Shown: piece by piece, positions 1 to 5,146 of the stretch | Layout of the letters: every line of letters begins with the position of its first letter | Numbering within the stretch: position 1 is the stretch's first letter | NCBI GenBank assembly: GCA_030043495.1 | Contig: JASHXO010000158.1 | Coordinates: 1-5,146, forward strand | From: Candidatus Rhabdochlamydia sp. | GTDB lineage: Bacteria > Chlamydiota > Chlamydiia > Chlamydiales > Rhabdochlamydiaceae | Reading direction: 5' to 3' | Length of the DNA: 5,146 nucleotides | Made by a program: the position numbers and the translations under genes | Notes under the pieces: model-generated | The model's database searches: none | The model's input: the letters and a program-made list of their open reading frames with translations, nothing else | Told to the model about the DNA's origin: nothing

Positions 1-898
1 AAGTTTTAGTATAGCTGACGTTAAAGGCATGGCTGTCCAAATAGCTTTCAATCGCTGCTGGTGTCCGTCCAGTGAAGAGAAATTCGAAAAGAGGCTGATA
101 TTGCAGTCCAAGGATTGGATATTTGCCAAAAGAGTTCTTTTTACTGAAAATTCCTAGTTCAAGCGCATGTAGTCCCATGCAGTAAGCGCCTGTAGAAGGG
201 GTAAAATCAAGGGACTCGATCAAACTATGCTCGCCAATCCTTTGATGTATTAAAGCAGAATTATTTTTACGCAATGTCTCCAACAACTGCCCCATAAATG
301 GAAAAGCTGTAGGGAATTCAAGAATGAGATCTGTTTGAGACATTTTAGCGAGAAGTTCATCGGGAAATGCCTCATAGACGATGGGCTGATTAAGTTTTCC
401 ATTGTAGCGAAGAACATAATGTGGGCATTTTCGATGAAGCGCAGGAACTTTTGCATCTTTATGTAGCATGGAAATGAGATAAAGGCCCGGAAATTTGTGC
501 AATAAAACATTGGCTGCTTCTTGTTGCGCATAATAATCTCCTAATCCATCGGCAATGATCCAAGAGAAGATTGCAATCTTTGATTTCTGGAGGAACTTTT
601 GTTGCTGATAAAGAAAAAAAATAGCTTTAGCTATACGTAGTCGGCGCAGTAAGGCAGCATCGGAAAAACTGTCTTTTACCTGGCAGATAGAAGGATTTGT
701 TTGCAAATATCGTTTTGGAAGGCCTCGTCCTAAGGCTGGGGCCAGGTATTTTGGCAGGCCGAGAGATTCGAGGTCTCTAGCGTCAAGCGTATTACAGAAG
801 ATATCTTCTAAGATCTCTGGAGAGTTTTTTCCCAAAGTGGTCGTAGAAAGACGAACTTCAAGGAATTCTTCCAGGGCTTTGGAAAAAAGCGATTCCAT
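1..898 (-). CDS. Protein of unknown function, N-terminal 299 residues; possible GT-B-like fold; C-terminus beyond window
   Basis: The frame is open from an ATG at 898 down to base 1, so the C-terminus lies outside the window. I do not recognise the family. There is no signal peptide or transmembrane segment. Residues 1-105 look helical and charged. From about residue 107 the pattern becomes alternating strand and helix: a hydrophobic strand KIAIFSWIIA, then D117-G-L-G-D121, a helix (YYAQQEAANVLLHKFP), then strand YLISML. This G-x-G-D followed by a helix ending in FP resembles the first beta-alpha unit of GT-B glycosyltransferases such as the heptosyltransferases, but the match is short and the function is a guess. 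Residues 231-250 (DFTPSTGAYCMGLHALELGI) form a glycine-rich loop and helix that could be a binding loop. The start is the only reasonable one: an in-frame TAA sits at 911-913 and no other ATG occurs before residue 144. It begins 5 bases after the stop of the upstream gene and has no clear Shine-Dalgarno, which suggests translational coupling. Confidence 0.85.
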   Translation of the reverse strand, partial: MESLFSKALEEFLEVRLSTTTLGKNSPEILEDIFCNTLDARDLESLGLPKYLAPALGRGLPKRYLQTNPSICQVKDSFSDAALLRRLRIAKAIFFLYQQQKFLQKSKIAIFSWIIADGLGDYYAQQEAANVLLHKFPGLYLISMLHKDAKVPALHRKCPHYVLRYNGKLNQPIVYEAFPDELLAKMSQTDLILEFPTAFPFMGQLLETLRKNNSALIHQRIGEHSLIESLDFTPSTGAYCMGLHALELGIFSKKNSFGKYPILGLQYQPLFEFLFTGRTPAAIESYLDSHAFNVSYTKT

Positions 899-903
899 AA
901 AGA

Positions 904-3060
904 CTATGATTTATATCTTGTCCGCCATTCCTGTAGACAACTTAGGAGAGTAGAGTAGAACAAATTGCGAATATTGGGATCGCGGTTTTGGTAAACATAA
1001 CCAATGCATGTAATGCCGTAGGCATTGACATGAGTGTAAGAGAGCTCCTGAGTGGGGATTTTGAGTTTGATCATCAGAGAAAAAAGCTCATCTTTTATCG
1101 AATGAAAAGGCGAAGCTGCTATGGCCAGTAATTGCTCGGGCTCGAATTGCGCCTTCAAGAAGAAAGATTCCTTTTTATAATCCGCATCTAAGGCATTTTG
1201 CATCAGCGAAAATAGAGTTTTTAGAGAACTGGGCATGATCAATGTTTGTCTCAGCGGCGGCGTGATAGAGTAAAAAAAGTTTTCGAGCAAAAAATCGTTA
1301 TCGGAAGATGTTTCCTGAATCAGACTTTGAAGTTCTTGGAAAACTTCTTGCTGTTTAGACAAAATGCCTCCATTGAAATCGCGGATTCCTTTAAAAATGT
1401 TATTCAATTCCAAAGAGACAGATTGCCGTGCTTTAAATAGGTCGATCGTGTAATCCTTGCGCAAGAACTGTTTTTTGTCCAAAGAAACTTTGAAGACATT
1501 GGCCTCTTTAGGGTACCTTTTTCGCAAAAGGCCGACTTTTTTGGCTTCTAGATCTTCGATTTTCAAGTCTGTGGAGGTTTTGGAAAAAATTTCCGTTAAC
1601 TGGAGATCGTCATCACGCAAAATCCGTAAAAGGATCACGGTAAATTGCAGCCATTGTTCCGTTTGCGCATTAAATGAGATAATCACTTGTGGAAGATCGT
1701 TCAAATATTTTAACTGCTGGCTGAGCAAGAAGATATTGCGCATGATCTCTTCTTCATTTCGGGGCATCAAGACAGGATGCAGGACATTTTCAACACTTTC
1801 TTTAAGTTCGTGAGGGAGGTTTTTTTTCAGCTCTCTCATTTCATCTAAGCTAAATCCCGCACCATCTTTTTTCTCAATTTCCAAGTAAAAAATACGAATA
1901 GGATCATGACTGCGGCGGTCGAGAACAATAGAGTTTTCTATTTTGCGAATGTGAGGAAGACACTGAGAGATTGCTTCCACGATATGGCGCTCTTCAAAAA
2001 GTTCATTTTCCCTTAAAACATTCATGGCCCCAATAATTCCGAGGACATTGTTTTTTTGGTTTGTCTGAGAGGGGAGTGTTAATTTGATGAGTTTAAGGCT
2101 GAGATGCCGTTCTTTCGGAGATTCCATGCAAATACGCATTTGCATTTTGCGGAATAGATATTGATAGGAGATTAAACGGCTGACGTGGCGTAAATCGCGC
2201 ATCCCTGTGAATCTGTCACTGAATAAAAGAAGGGAATGTTTAATTTCGTGGAAGATATCGCGGTCGAAAATTTTTGGACGCTGCTCGACGTACGGCGAAA
2301 ACTGTTCTTGAAGCTGCTTGATTTTATCTTCAGCACTAACATGCAGCCAGAAATTTTGCATTTGATCGAAGACGTTGTTTTCTAGATTTCTTATCGGATG
2401 GGATAGAACAGAAGCGATATTCTCCTCGATCATTGCCTTTTTTTGTTCGGGCGATAGCTGTTTTACGGAAACGACACTGCGCGCATGGCGGACTGCGAGA
2501 ATGCTTAATCGAATTTCTTTTTCCATGTTTTCCTGATTGCTTTTTACCAAGGAAAGTTGCTGGTCGTTATCGATATCGATAAGCATTTGATGGAAAAAAA
2601 GATACTGCCTAGGGCAGGAAATGAAGGTAAACTTAAGAGATCGGACAGAACTAATATTTAAAAATTTTCCCGGAACTAGCCAACGCGTTAAAGTATCACA
2701 AAGATACCGCCCCACCCCATGAGTGAATTCTGAATGACAAAGCAGACTGACACAAAGCGTGCAGGGAGCACGGTCTGGATTGTTCCAAGCAAGAAGGGGC
2801 AGGCTTTCACATAAAGATAGAACTTTCTTTTCAATTAAAAGAGGATCTTTGTAAGTCGATAATGCAATCACCAGATCTTGAGGAAGGACGGTTCTGAGGA
2901 TCTGCTCGATGAATGTGATATAAGCCTCGAATTCCAGATTGCTGATCCCGCGAGAAGAATAAGCGGGTTTAATCAGATGGGGTGTCTTTTCCATCTCCAA
3001 GGAATGTCGTGGAAAAACGATATGGCTCGAAGTGTTGTCCCTGCGAATTGCAGTATTCAT
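904..3060 (-). CDS. Large soluble hypothetical protein (718 aa), probably a lineage-conserved unknown
   Basis: This is an intact gene with ATG at 3058-3060 and TAG at 904-906. I do not recognise a named family. There is no signal peptide or transmembrane segment, so a cytoplasmic protein or a secreted effector is possible; sequence alone does not decide. Residues 1-40 are basic and Ser/Thr-rich and probably disordered. Residues 41-310 are mostly helical, with a Cys cluster (C100-x2-C103, C108-H109, C121). Residues 320-480 form the most ordered-looking block and alternate strand and helix: LSLKLIKLTLP, the helical NNVLGIIGAMNVL, strand IRIFYLEIE, then PRNEEEIMRNI and two strands near 457-480. 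This could be a ferredoxin-like or ACT-like alpha/beta region, which is an inference from pattern only. Residues 485-718 return to charged helices. The start has a GGAGGA Shine-Dalgarno just upstream. The gene follows oppA after a 109-base hairpin-rich gap and runs into the next gene with 5 bases between them, so those two form one operon. Confidence 0.92.
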   Translation of the reverse strand: MNTAIRRDNTSSHIVFPRHSLEMEKTPHLIKPAYSSRGISNLEFEAYITFIEQILRTVLPQDLVIALSTYKDPLLIEKKVLSLCESLPLLAWNNPDRAPCTLCVSLLCHSEFTHGVGRYLCDTLTRWLVPGKFLNISSVRSLKFTFISCPRQYLFFHQMLIDIDNDQQLSLVKSNQENMEKEIRLSILAVRHARSVVSVKQLSPEQKKAMIEENIASVLSHPIRNLENNVFDQMQNFWLHVSAEDKIKQLQEQFSPYVEQRPKIFDRDIFHEIKHSLLLFSDRFTGMRDLRHVSRLISYQYLFRKMQMRICMESPKERHLSLKLIKLTLPSQTNQKNNVLGIIGAMNVLRENELFEERHIVEAISQCLPHIRKIENSIVLDRRSHDPIRIFYLEIEKKDGAGFSLDEMRELKKNLPHELKESVENVLHPVLMPRNEEEIMRNIFLLSQQLKYLNDLPQVIISFNAQTEQWLQFTVILLRILRDDDLQLTEIFSKTSTDLKIEDLEAKKVGLLRKRYPKEANVFKVSLDKKQFLRKDYTIDLFKARQSVSLELNNIFKGIRDFNGGILSKQQEVFQELQSLIQETSSDNDFLLENFFYSITPPLRQTLIMPSSLKTLFSLMQNALDADYKKESFFLKAQFEPEQLLAIAASPFHSIKDELFSLMIKLKIPTQELSYTHVNAYGITCIGYVYQNRDPNIRNLFYSTLLSCLQEWRTRYKS

Positions 3061-3063
3061 CCG

Positions 3064-3069
3064 TCCTCC
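3064..3069 (-). promoter_or_regulatory. Shine-Dalgarno GGAGGA of the 718-residue gene
   Basis: On the minus strand the bases before the ATG read GGAGGACGG. The GGAGG core is 4 bases from the start codon, which is short but workable. It supports the ATG at 3060 over the next Met at residue 23. Hairpin 3077-3098 ends only 7 bases upstream, so it could affect ribosome access. Confidence 0.7.
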
Positions 3070-3076
3070 GGTGGAA

Positions 3077-3098
3077 ACCCGGCTCTTAAGGGCCGGGT
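3077..3098. repeat. Near-perfect 22-base inverted repeat with TTAA centre
   Basis: The left arm ACCCGGCTCTT pairs with AAGGGCCGGGT around a TTAA centre. The only imperfection is a T-G pair at 3084/3091: a wobble in plus-strand RNA but an A-C mismatch in minus-strand RNA. On the plus strand the stem is followed by TATTTT, which looks like a short terminator tail, but no plus-strand gene leads into it. On the minus strand it sits directly before the Shine-Dalgarno of the 718-residue gene. It matches the palindrome at 3147-3170 at 18 of 24 positions when centred on TTAA, so the two are probably copies of the same unit. Confidence 0.75.
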
Positions 3099-3112
3099 AT
3101 TTTCAAAACTAT

Positions 3113-3143
3113 GTTGGGCCGAGAGCAAAGCTCGGCCTCCAAC
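3113..3143. repeat. Hairpin with 11-bp stem in the gap after oppA
   Basis: GTTGGGCCGAG at 3113-3123 pairs with CTCGGCC and CAAC at 3131-3143, with a 2-base bulge (TC, 3138-3139) and a 7-base loop (AGCAAAG on the plus strand). An alternative inner pairing GAGC-AAA-GCTC is also possible. It lies between the two TTAA-centred palindromes. On the minus strand it is followed by ATAGTTTTG, which is too poor in T for a convincing intrinsic terminator. It may be part of one composite structured element spanning 3077-3170. Confidence 0.65.
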
Positions 3144-3146
3144 TTA

Positions 3147-3170
3147 AACCCAGGCCTTAAGGCCTGGGTT
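3147..3170. repeat. Perfect 24-base palindrome overlapping the oppA stop codon; possible weak terminator or REP-like unit
   Basis: The half-site AACCCAGGCCTT is followed by its exact reverse complement, so every base from 3147 to 3170 is paired. As RNA it forms a 10-bp stem closing a UUAA loop. Its last base, 3170, is also the last base of the oppA TGA stop (3170-3172). In the minus direction the stem is followed by TAAGTTGG, and only the closing TTT of the stem resembles a U-tract. Full intrinsic termination is therefore doubtful; partial termination, protection of the oppA mRNA 3' end, or a repetitive extragenic palindrome are all possible. Confidence 0.8.
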
Positions 3171-4804
3171 CACCGCAATGCTTTCCTATTTTCAAGAGTG
3201 AGAGGTTCAAAAACAGGCTCTCCGATTGAAGTCATTCCAACGTTACTCAAGTGGGGCTGTACAATATACGGCATGACCCAATGGTAAATGGGGCAAATCG
3301 GCATCTCGCTTAGAAAAATTTCCTCTGCTTTTTCTAAAATTTCGGCGCGCTTAAGGCCATTTTCATAAAATGAATCTTCAAGAAGGCGTATAAATTCAGG
3401 GTTCTCCCAATTGGAATAATTCTTGCTATTCATTTTGGATTTAAATCGTTCGAGGATGTTCATTTGATCATTGTACTGGACTAACCAACGACTTTGCGCA
3501 AAGGCATAGTCGCGCTTGATCAGCTTGTCCATCAAAATTTTGTGCTCGAGATTTTCGATTTTGATTTGGACACCTAAGGCGCTTTGCCATTGCTGTTGAA
3601 TTGCCTGGGCAATTTTATGGTTCAGCTCAGCTGCAGTATAATAGTAGACGACGCTGCCGAATGCCTCCTTTGTGATTCCCAGTTCTTGCATGCCTTCTTC
3701 CAATAGTGTCTTAGCTTGAGTAGTATCGCCATCTTTGAAAAATGCTCGGTAGCGATTGTTTTTTAGCACAGGGGGAATAGCATTCGTCGCAACGATCTCG
3801 TCCATCTGGGTGATGTTCTTCACAATTGACTCTCGATCGATTGCATAGGCGAAAGCTTTGCGAATTTTTGCATTGTTAAACGGGAACGCATCGACATTGA
3901 ATGAGATCATCGTTGTTCCGCCAACTGGATTTGTATAAACTTTAGTTTTTTTCTTCAGTGAAGCTAGAGCATCGATCGGCAGTGGAGAAAGAGGGTCGCC
4001 CAACATATCTAGCTCGCCATTTTCGAACATCTGTAATGCAGTCGTCTCGTTATCGATCATGCTGAAGTGGATCTTATTGAACCGCATGCGATTTTGATCC
4101 CAATAAAGAGGGTTTTTCACAACGACAATTTCATTGTTGTGCTTCCATTCTTTCAGAATAAATGGCCCATTAGAGATGTACTGTTTCCCAGCATTAAGAG
4201 CCCAGTCGGGATATTCTTCGTCAATTTGTTGATTGACGGGGAAAAAGGCACAAAAAGAGATCAAATCGAGAAAGTAGGGAGTAGGTTTTTCCAGTGTGAC
4301 GACGAAGGTTTTGGCGTCTTTAGCGGCAATGCCTACCTCGCACAAAGGGACTTTCCCCTGTTTAGCCGCTTCGGCATTTTTTATGGGATAAAGCAGATAG
4401 GCATTGGGACTTGGAAAAGAAGGATCGAGAATATCTTTCCAGGATTTTTCGAAATCAAAAGCTGTGATCGGCATTCCATTTGACCAAACCGCATCTCTCA
4501 ATAGGAAAGTATAAACAGTCCTATCTGCAGATATTTCAAAAGATTTAGCCAGCGCTGGAGTAATCGAATCATCTTTGTTCAATCTAACCAGTCCTTCAAA
4601 CAAAAGAAAATGCAAATGAGAAGAAATAATATCGCCGCCTTTGCGAGGATCGAGAGTGGCCGGTTCATTTTTTAAATTGAGATGGACGCATTGGATCTCT
4701 CTTCGAGCCGATTGCTCTTTTTTTTGACAGGAGGCTCCAAAAAGGGCGAGGATAAAGGTGAATAGTACAGAACCGAGAATGGGTCTGGAAAAGAATCTCG
4801 ACAT
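3170..4804 (-). CDS. oppA: Oligopeptide ABC transporter substrate-binding lipoprotein, OppA/SBP_bac_5 family
   Basis: This gene encodes the extracytoplasmic peptide receptor that delivers oligopeptides to an OppBCDF-type permease. The 544-residue length is normal for the family and the gene looks intact. Residues 1-25 form a signal peptide with a basic start and a hydrophobic stretch GSVLFTFILALFG. C26 in GASC is the probable lipidated Cys, although the -3 residue is Gly rather than the usual Leu. Family hallmarks follow in order: NEPATLDPRKGG (47-57), LLFEGLVRLNKDDSITPALAKSFEIS (67-92), the SBP_bac_5 signature region TVYTFLLRDAVWSNGMPITAFDFEKSW (96-122), SNGPFILKEWKHNNEIVVVKNPLYWD (211-236), KIRKAFAYAIDRESIV (313-328), and the C-terminal lobe RWLVQYNDQMNILERF (439-454). 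At the position of the Asp that binds the peptide N-terminus in enteric OppA, residue 443 is Gln. A GGAGGA Shine-Dalgarno and the signal peptide fix the start. No permease or ATPase gene lies nearby. In Chlamydia, related proteins are thought to take up peptides and murein peptides; which ligand applies here is unknown. Confidence 0.93.
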   Translation of the reverse strand: MSRFFSRPILGSVLFTFILALFGASCQKKEQSARREIQCVHLNLKNEPATLDPRKGGDIISSHLHFLLFEGLVRLNKDDSITPALAKSFEISADRTVYTFLLRDAVWSNGMPITAFDFEKSWKDILDPSFPSPNAYLLYPIKNAEAAKQGKVPLCEVGIAAKDAKTFVVTLEKPTPYFLDLISFCAFFPVNQQIDEEYPDWALNAGKQYISNGPFILKEWKHNNEIVVVKNPLYWDQNRMRFNKIHFSMIDNETTALQMFENGELDMLGDPLSPLPIDALASLKKKTKVYTNPVGGTTMISFNVDAFPFNNAKIRKAFAYAIDRESIVKNITQMDEIVATNAIPPVLKNNRYRAFFKDGDTTQAKTLLEEGMQELGITKEAFGSVVYYYTAAELNHKIAQAIQQQWQSALGVQIKIENLEHKILMDKLIKRDYAFAQSRWLVQYNDQMNILERFKSKMNSKNYSNWENPEFIRLLEDSFYENGLKRAEILEKAEEIFLSEMPICPIYHWVMPYIVQPHLSNVGMTSIGEPVFEPLTLENRKALR

Positions 4805-4806
4805 AC

Positions 4807-4812
4807 TCCTCC
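4807..4812 (-). promoter_or_regulatory. Shine-Dalgarno GGAGGA of oppA
   Basis: The minus strand reads CGGAGGAGT immediately before the ATG at 4804. The GGAGG core is only 3 bases from the start codon, closer than usual. No other in-frame ATG lies between it and the lipoprotein signal peptide, so the start stands. The gene at 3060 shows a similarly tight spacing. Confidence 0.7.
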
Positions 4813-4833
4813 GAAAATAAAAACCAATTTGTC

Positions 4834-4863
4834 AACATAGGTAAAGATAAGGATATTTGTAAA
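4834..4863 (-). promoter_or_regulatory. Candidate sigma70-type promoter for oppA
   Basis: On the minus strand TTTACA (4863-4858, five of six matches to the -35 consensus) is followed after 18 bases by TATGTT (4839-4834, four of six matches to the -10 consensus). This would start transcription near 4827 and give a leader of about 20 bases carrying the Shine-Dalgarno. The surrounding sequence is AT-rich, so chance matches are likely. It is the best-spaced pair I see in the leader. Confidence 0.35.
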
Positions 4864-4922
4864 TCATAAAGATCAGATTTAGCAGGGCACATACAATTAG
4901 AACAAATATTTGAAACTTGAAG

Positions 4923-4953
4923 GAAGCTCTCGCCTTCGCTCGCAAGCTCGCTC
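4923..4953. repeat. Short GCGAGC-rich imperfect direct repeat
   Basis: On the minus strand the bases run GAGCGAGCTT, GCGAGCGAAG and GCGAGAGCTT, three related ten-base steps built on GCGAGC or GCGAGA. It is markedly richer in GC than the AT-rich leader on its oppA side. It may be a fragment of a dispersed repeat that arrived with, or targeted, the insertion-sequence remnant beside it. With only three imperfect units the call is tentative. Confidence 0.35.
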
Positions 4954-5006
4954 AGTTGAGTTCCGCTGTTTTATAACGGCTCAGTCTTTGCTACTCTCAT
5001 GTCTAT

Positions 5007-5146
5007 TTAAGTAGCCGTTTCCCTTTCTCTTCGTACACGTACTAAGGATTGCAACCCCTTCCACTCACTTTTATGAGACAAGTTTCCTGCTGGCATCACT
5101 GCATAGTTTCGTCTTTCAATTCTCTCATGGCCTTTTCCATGCTGGA
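5007..5146 (-). pseudogene. ISAs1-family transposase fragment, ended by a premature stop; N-terminal part beyond window
   Basis: Read on the minus strand from the window edge, 45 codons are open and end at TAA (5007-5009). The translation contains HGKGHERIERRNYAVM followed by EWKGLQSLVRVRRERETAT. This matches the ISAs1 pattern K-G-H-G-R-I-E-x-R, then W-x-G-L-x-S-hydrophobic-x-x-V-x-R-E-R, found in the middle to C-terminal part of these DDE transposases. Intact members go on from here for roughly 100 residues, including a YYISSL element and the HWGIEN region with the final catalytic acidic residue. Those are missing, so the gene is probably dead. Glu replaces the usual second Gly of the HGR motif, another possible sign of decay. 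The match is by eye to the family pattern. The upstream part may be intact or not; it is out of view. Confidence 0.72.

Larger units (their letters stand above)
4805..5006. other. Non-coding leader between the transposase remnant and oppA
   Basis: This 202-base stretch holds the oppA ribosome site, the candidate promoter and a short GC-rich repeat at 4923-4953. The half next to oppA (4805-4920) is AT-rich and promoter-like. The half next to the transposase fragment (4954-5006) could be decayed transposase sequence. Read in the same frame after the stop it gives MRVAKTEPL and then a second stop, where an intact ISAs1 transposase would have a K-T...YYIS element. No intact gene or terminal inverted repeat of an insertion sequence is visible. 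Confidence 0.6.

Noticed and set aside
250..531. A 93-codon minus-strand open frame inside the partial gene at 1-898
   Set aside because: It lies wholly in another frame of a longer, better-supported gene and has no ribosome site.
1246..1813. Two plus-strand open frames (1246-1440 and 1457-1813) opposite the 718-residue gene
   Set aside because: Both are antisense to a long intact gene, and their composition looks like shadow coding.
3099..3104. Plus-strand intrinsic terminator formed by hairpin 3077-3098 plus TATTTT
   Set aside because: The T-tract is short and interrupted, and no plus-strand gene reads into it, so it is kept only as a structured repeat.
2878..3147. Plus-strand open frame running from the 718-residue gene into the hairpin gap
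   Set aside because: Its C-terminus is made of translated palindromes, and it has no start signal or domain.
4067..4483. A 138-codon plus-strand open frame opposite oppA
   Set aside because: It is antisense to conserved OppA sequence, which fully explains the region.
4830..4835. Perfect TTGACA on the minus strand upstream of oppA
   Set aside because: A -10 element at 17 bases would fall on the Shine-Dalgarno, and no TATAAT-like hexamer is there, so it does not work as a -35 for oppA.
4665..4892. A 75-codon minus-strand open frame starting in the oppA leader and overlapping its start
   Set aside because: It has no Shine-Dalgarno, overlaps the oppA signal peptide in another frame and shows no recognisable domain.
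4903..4912. Ten-base palindrome CAAATATTTG in the leader
   Set aside because: It is short and AT-rich, expected by chance in this composition, and the symmetry does not extend outward.

Overview
The window reads as part of a moderately AT-rich bacterial chromosome. The best guess at the host is an environmental Chlamydiae lineage (Parachlamydia/Protochlamydia-like). That guess rests on the style of the OppA lipoprotein and on a large unrecognised protein linked to it that looks like the conserved hypotheticals of this phylum. It is an inference, since no marker gene is present.

All recognisable genes lie on the minus strand, so the reading order runs from high to low coordinates. (1) 5007-5146, cut by the window edge: a fragment of an ISAs1-family transposase that ends at a premature stop. 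(2) 4805-5006: a non-coding leader with a GCGAGC-rich short repeat, a candidate sigma70-type promoter and a strong Shine-Dalgarno. (3) 3170-4804: an intact 544-residue OppA-type oligopeptide-binding lipoprotein. (4) 3061-3169: a compact gap filled by three consecutive strong hairpins, the first of which includes the first base of the oppA stop codon. (5) 904-3060: an intact 718-residue soluble protein of unknown function. (6) 1-898: the first 299 codons of a second protein of unknown function, starting 5 bases after the previous stop. It carries a G-x-G-D element that might belong to a GT-B-like Rossmann domain.

The two unknown genes are almost certainly co-transcribed and probably translationally coupled. 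Whether they share a transcript with oppA depends on what the hairpin array does. It lacks the long U-tract of a classical terminator in the minus direction, so it could be a partial terminator, an mRNA processing or stability element, or a repetitive extragenic palindrome. OppA would capture peptides outside the inner membrane for an ABC permease. No oppBCDF genes are in the window, so here it is an orphan binding protein.

The most notable observations are three. The outer two hairpins look like diverged copies of one palindrome, with paired compensatory changes. In OppA, the position where enteric OppA has the Asp that grips the peptide N-terminus is Gln, by my hand alignment. The third is the tightly packed pair of unknown genes. 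I see no RNA genes, CRISPR array or intact mobile element.
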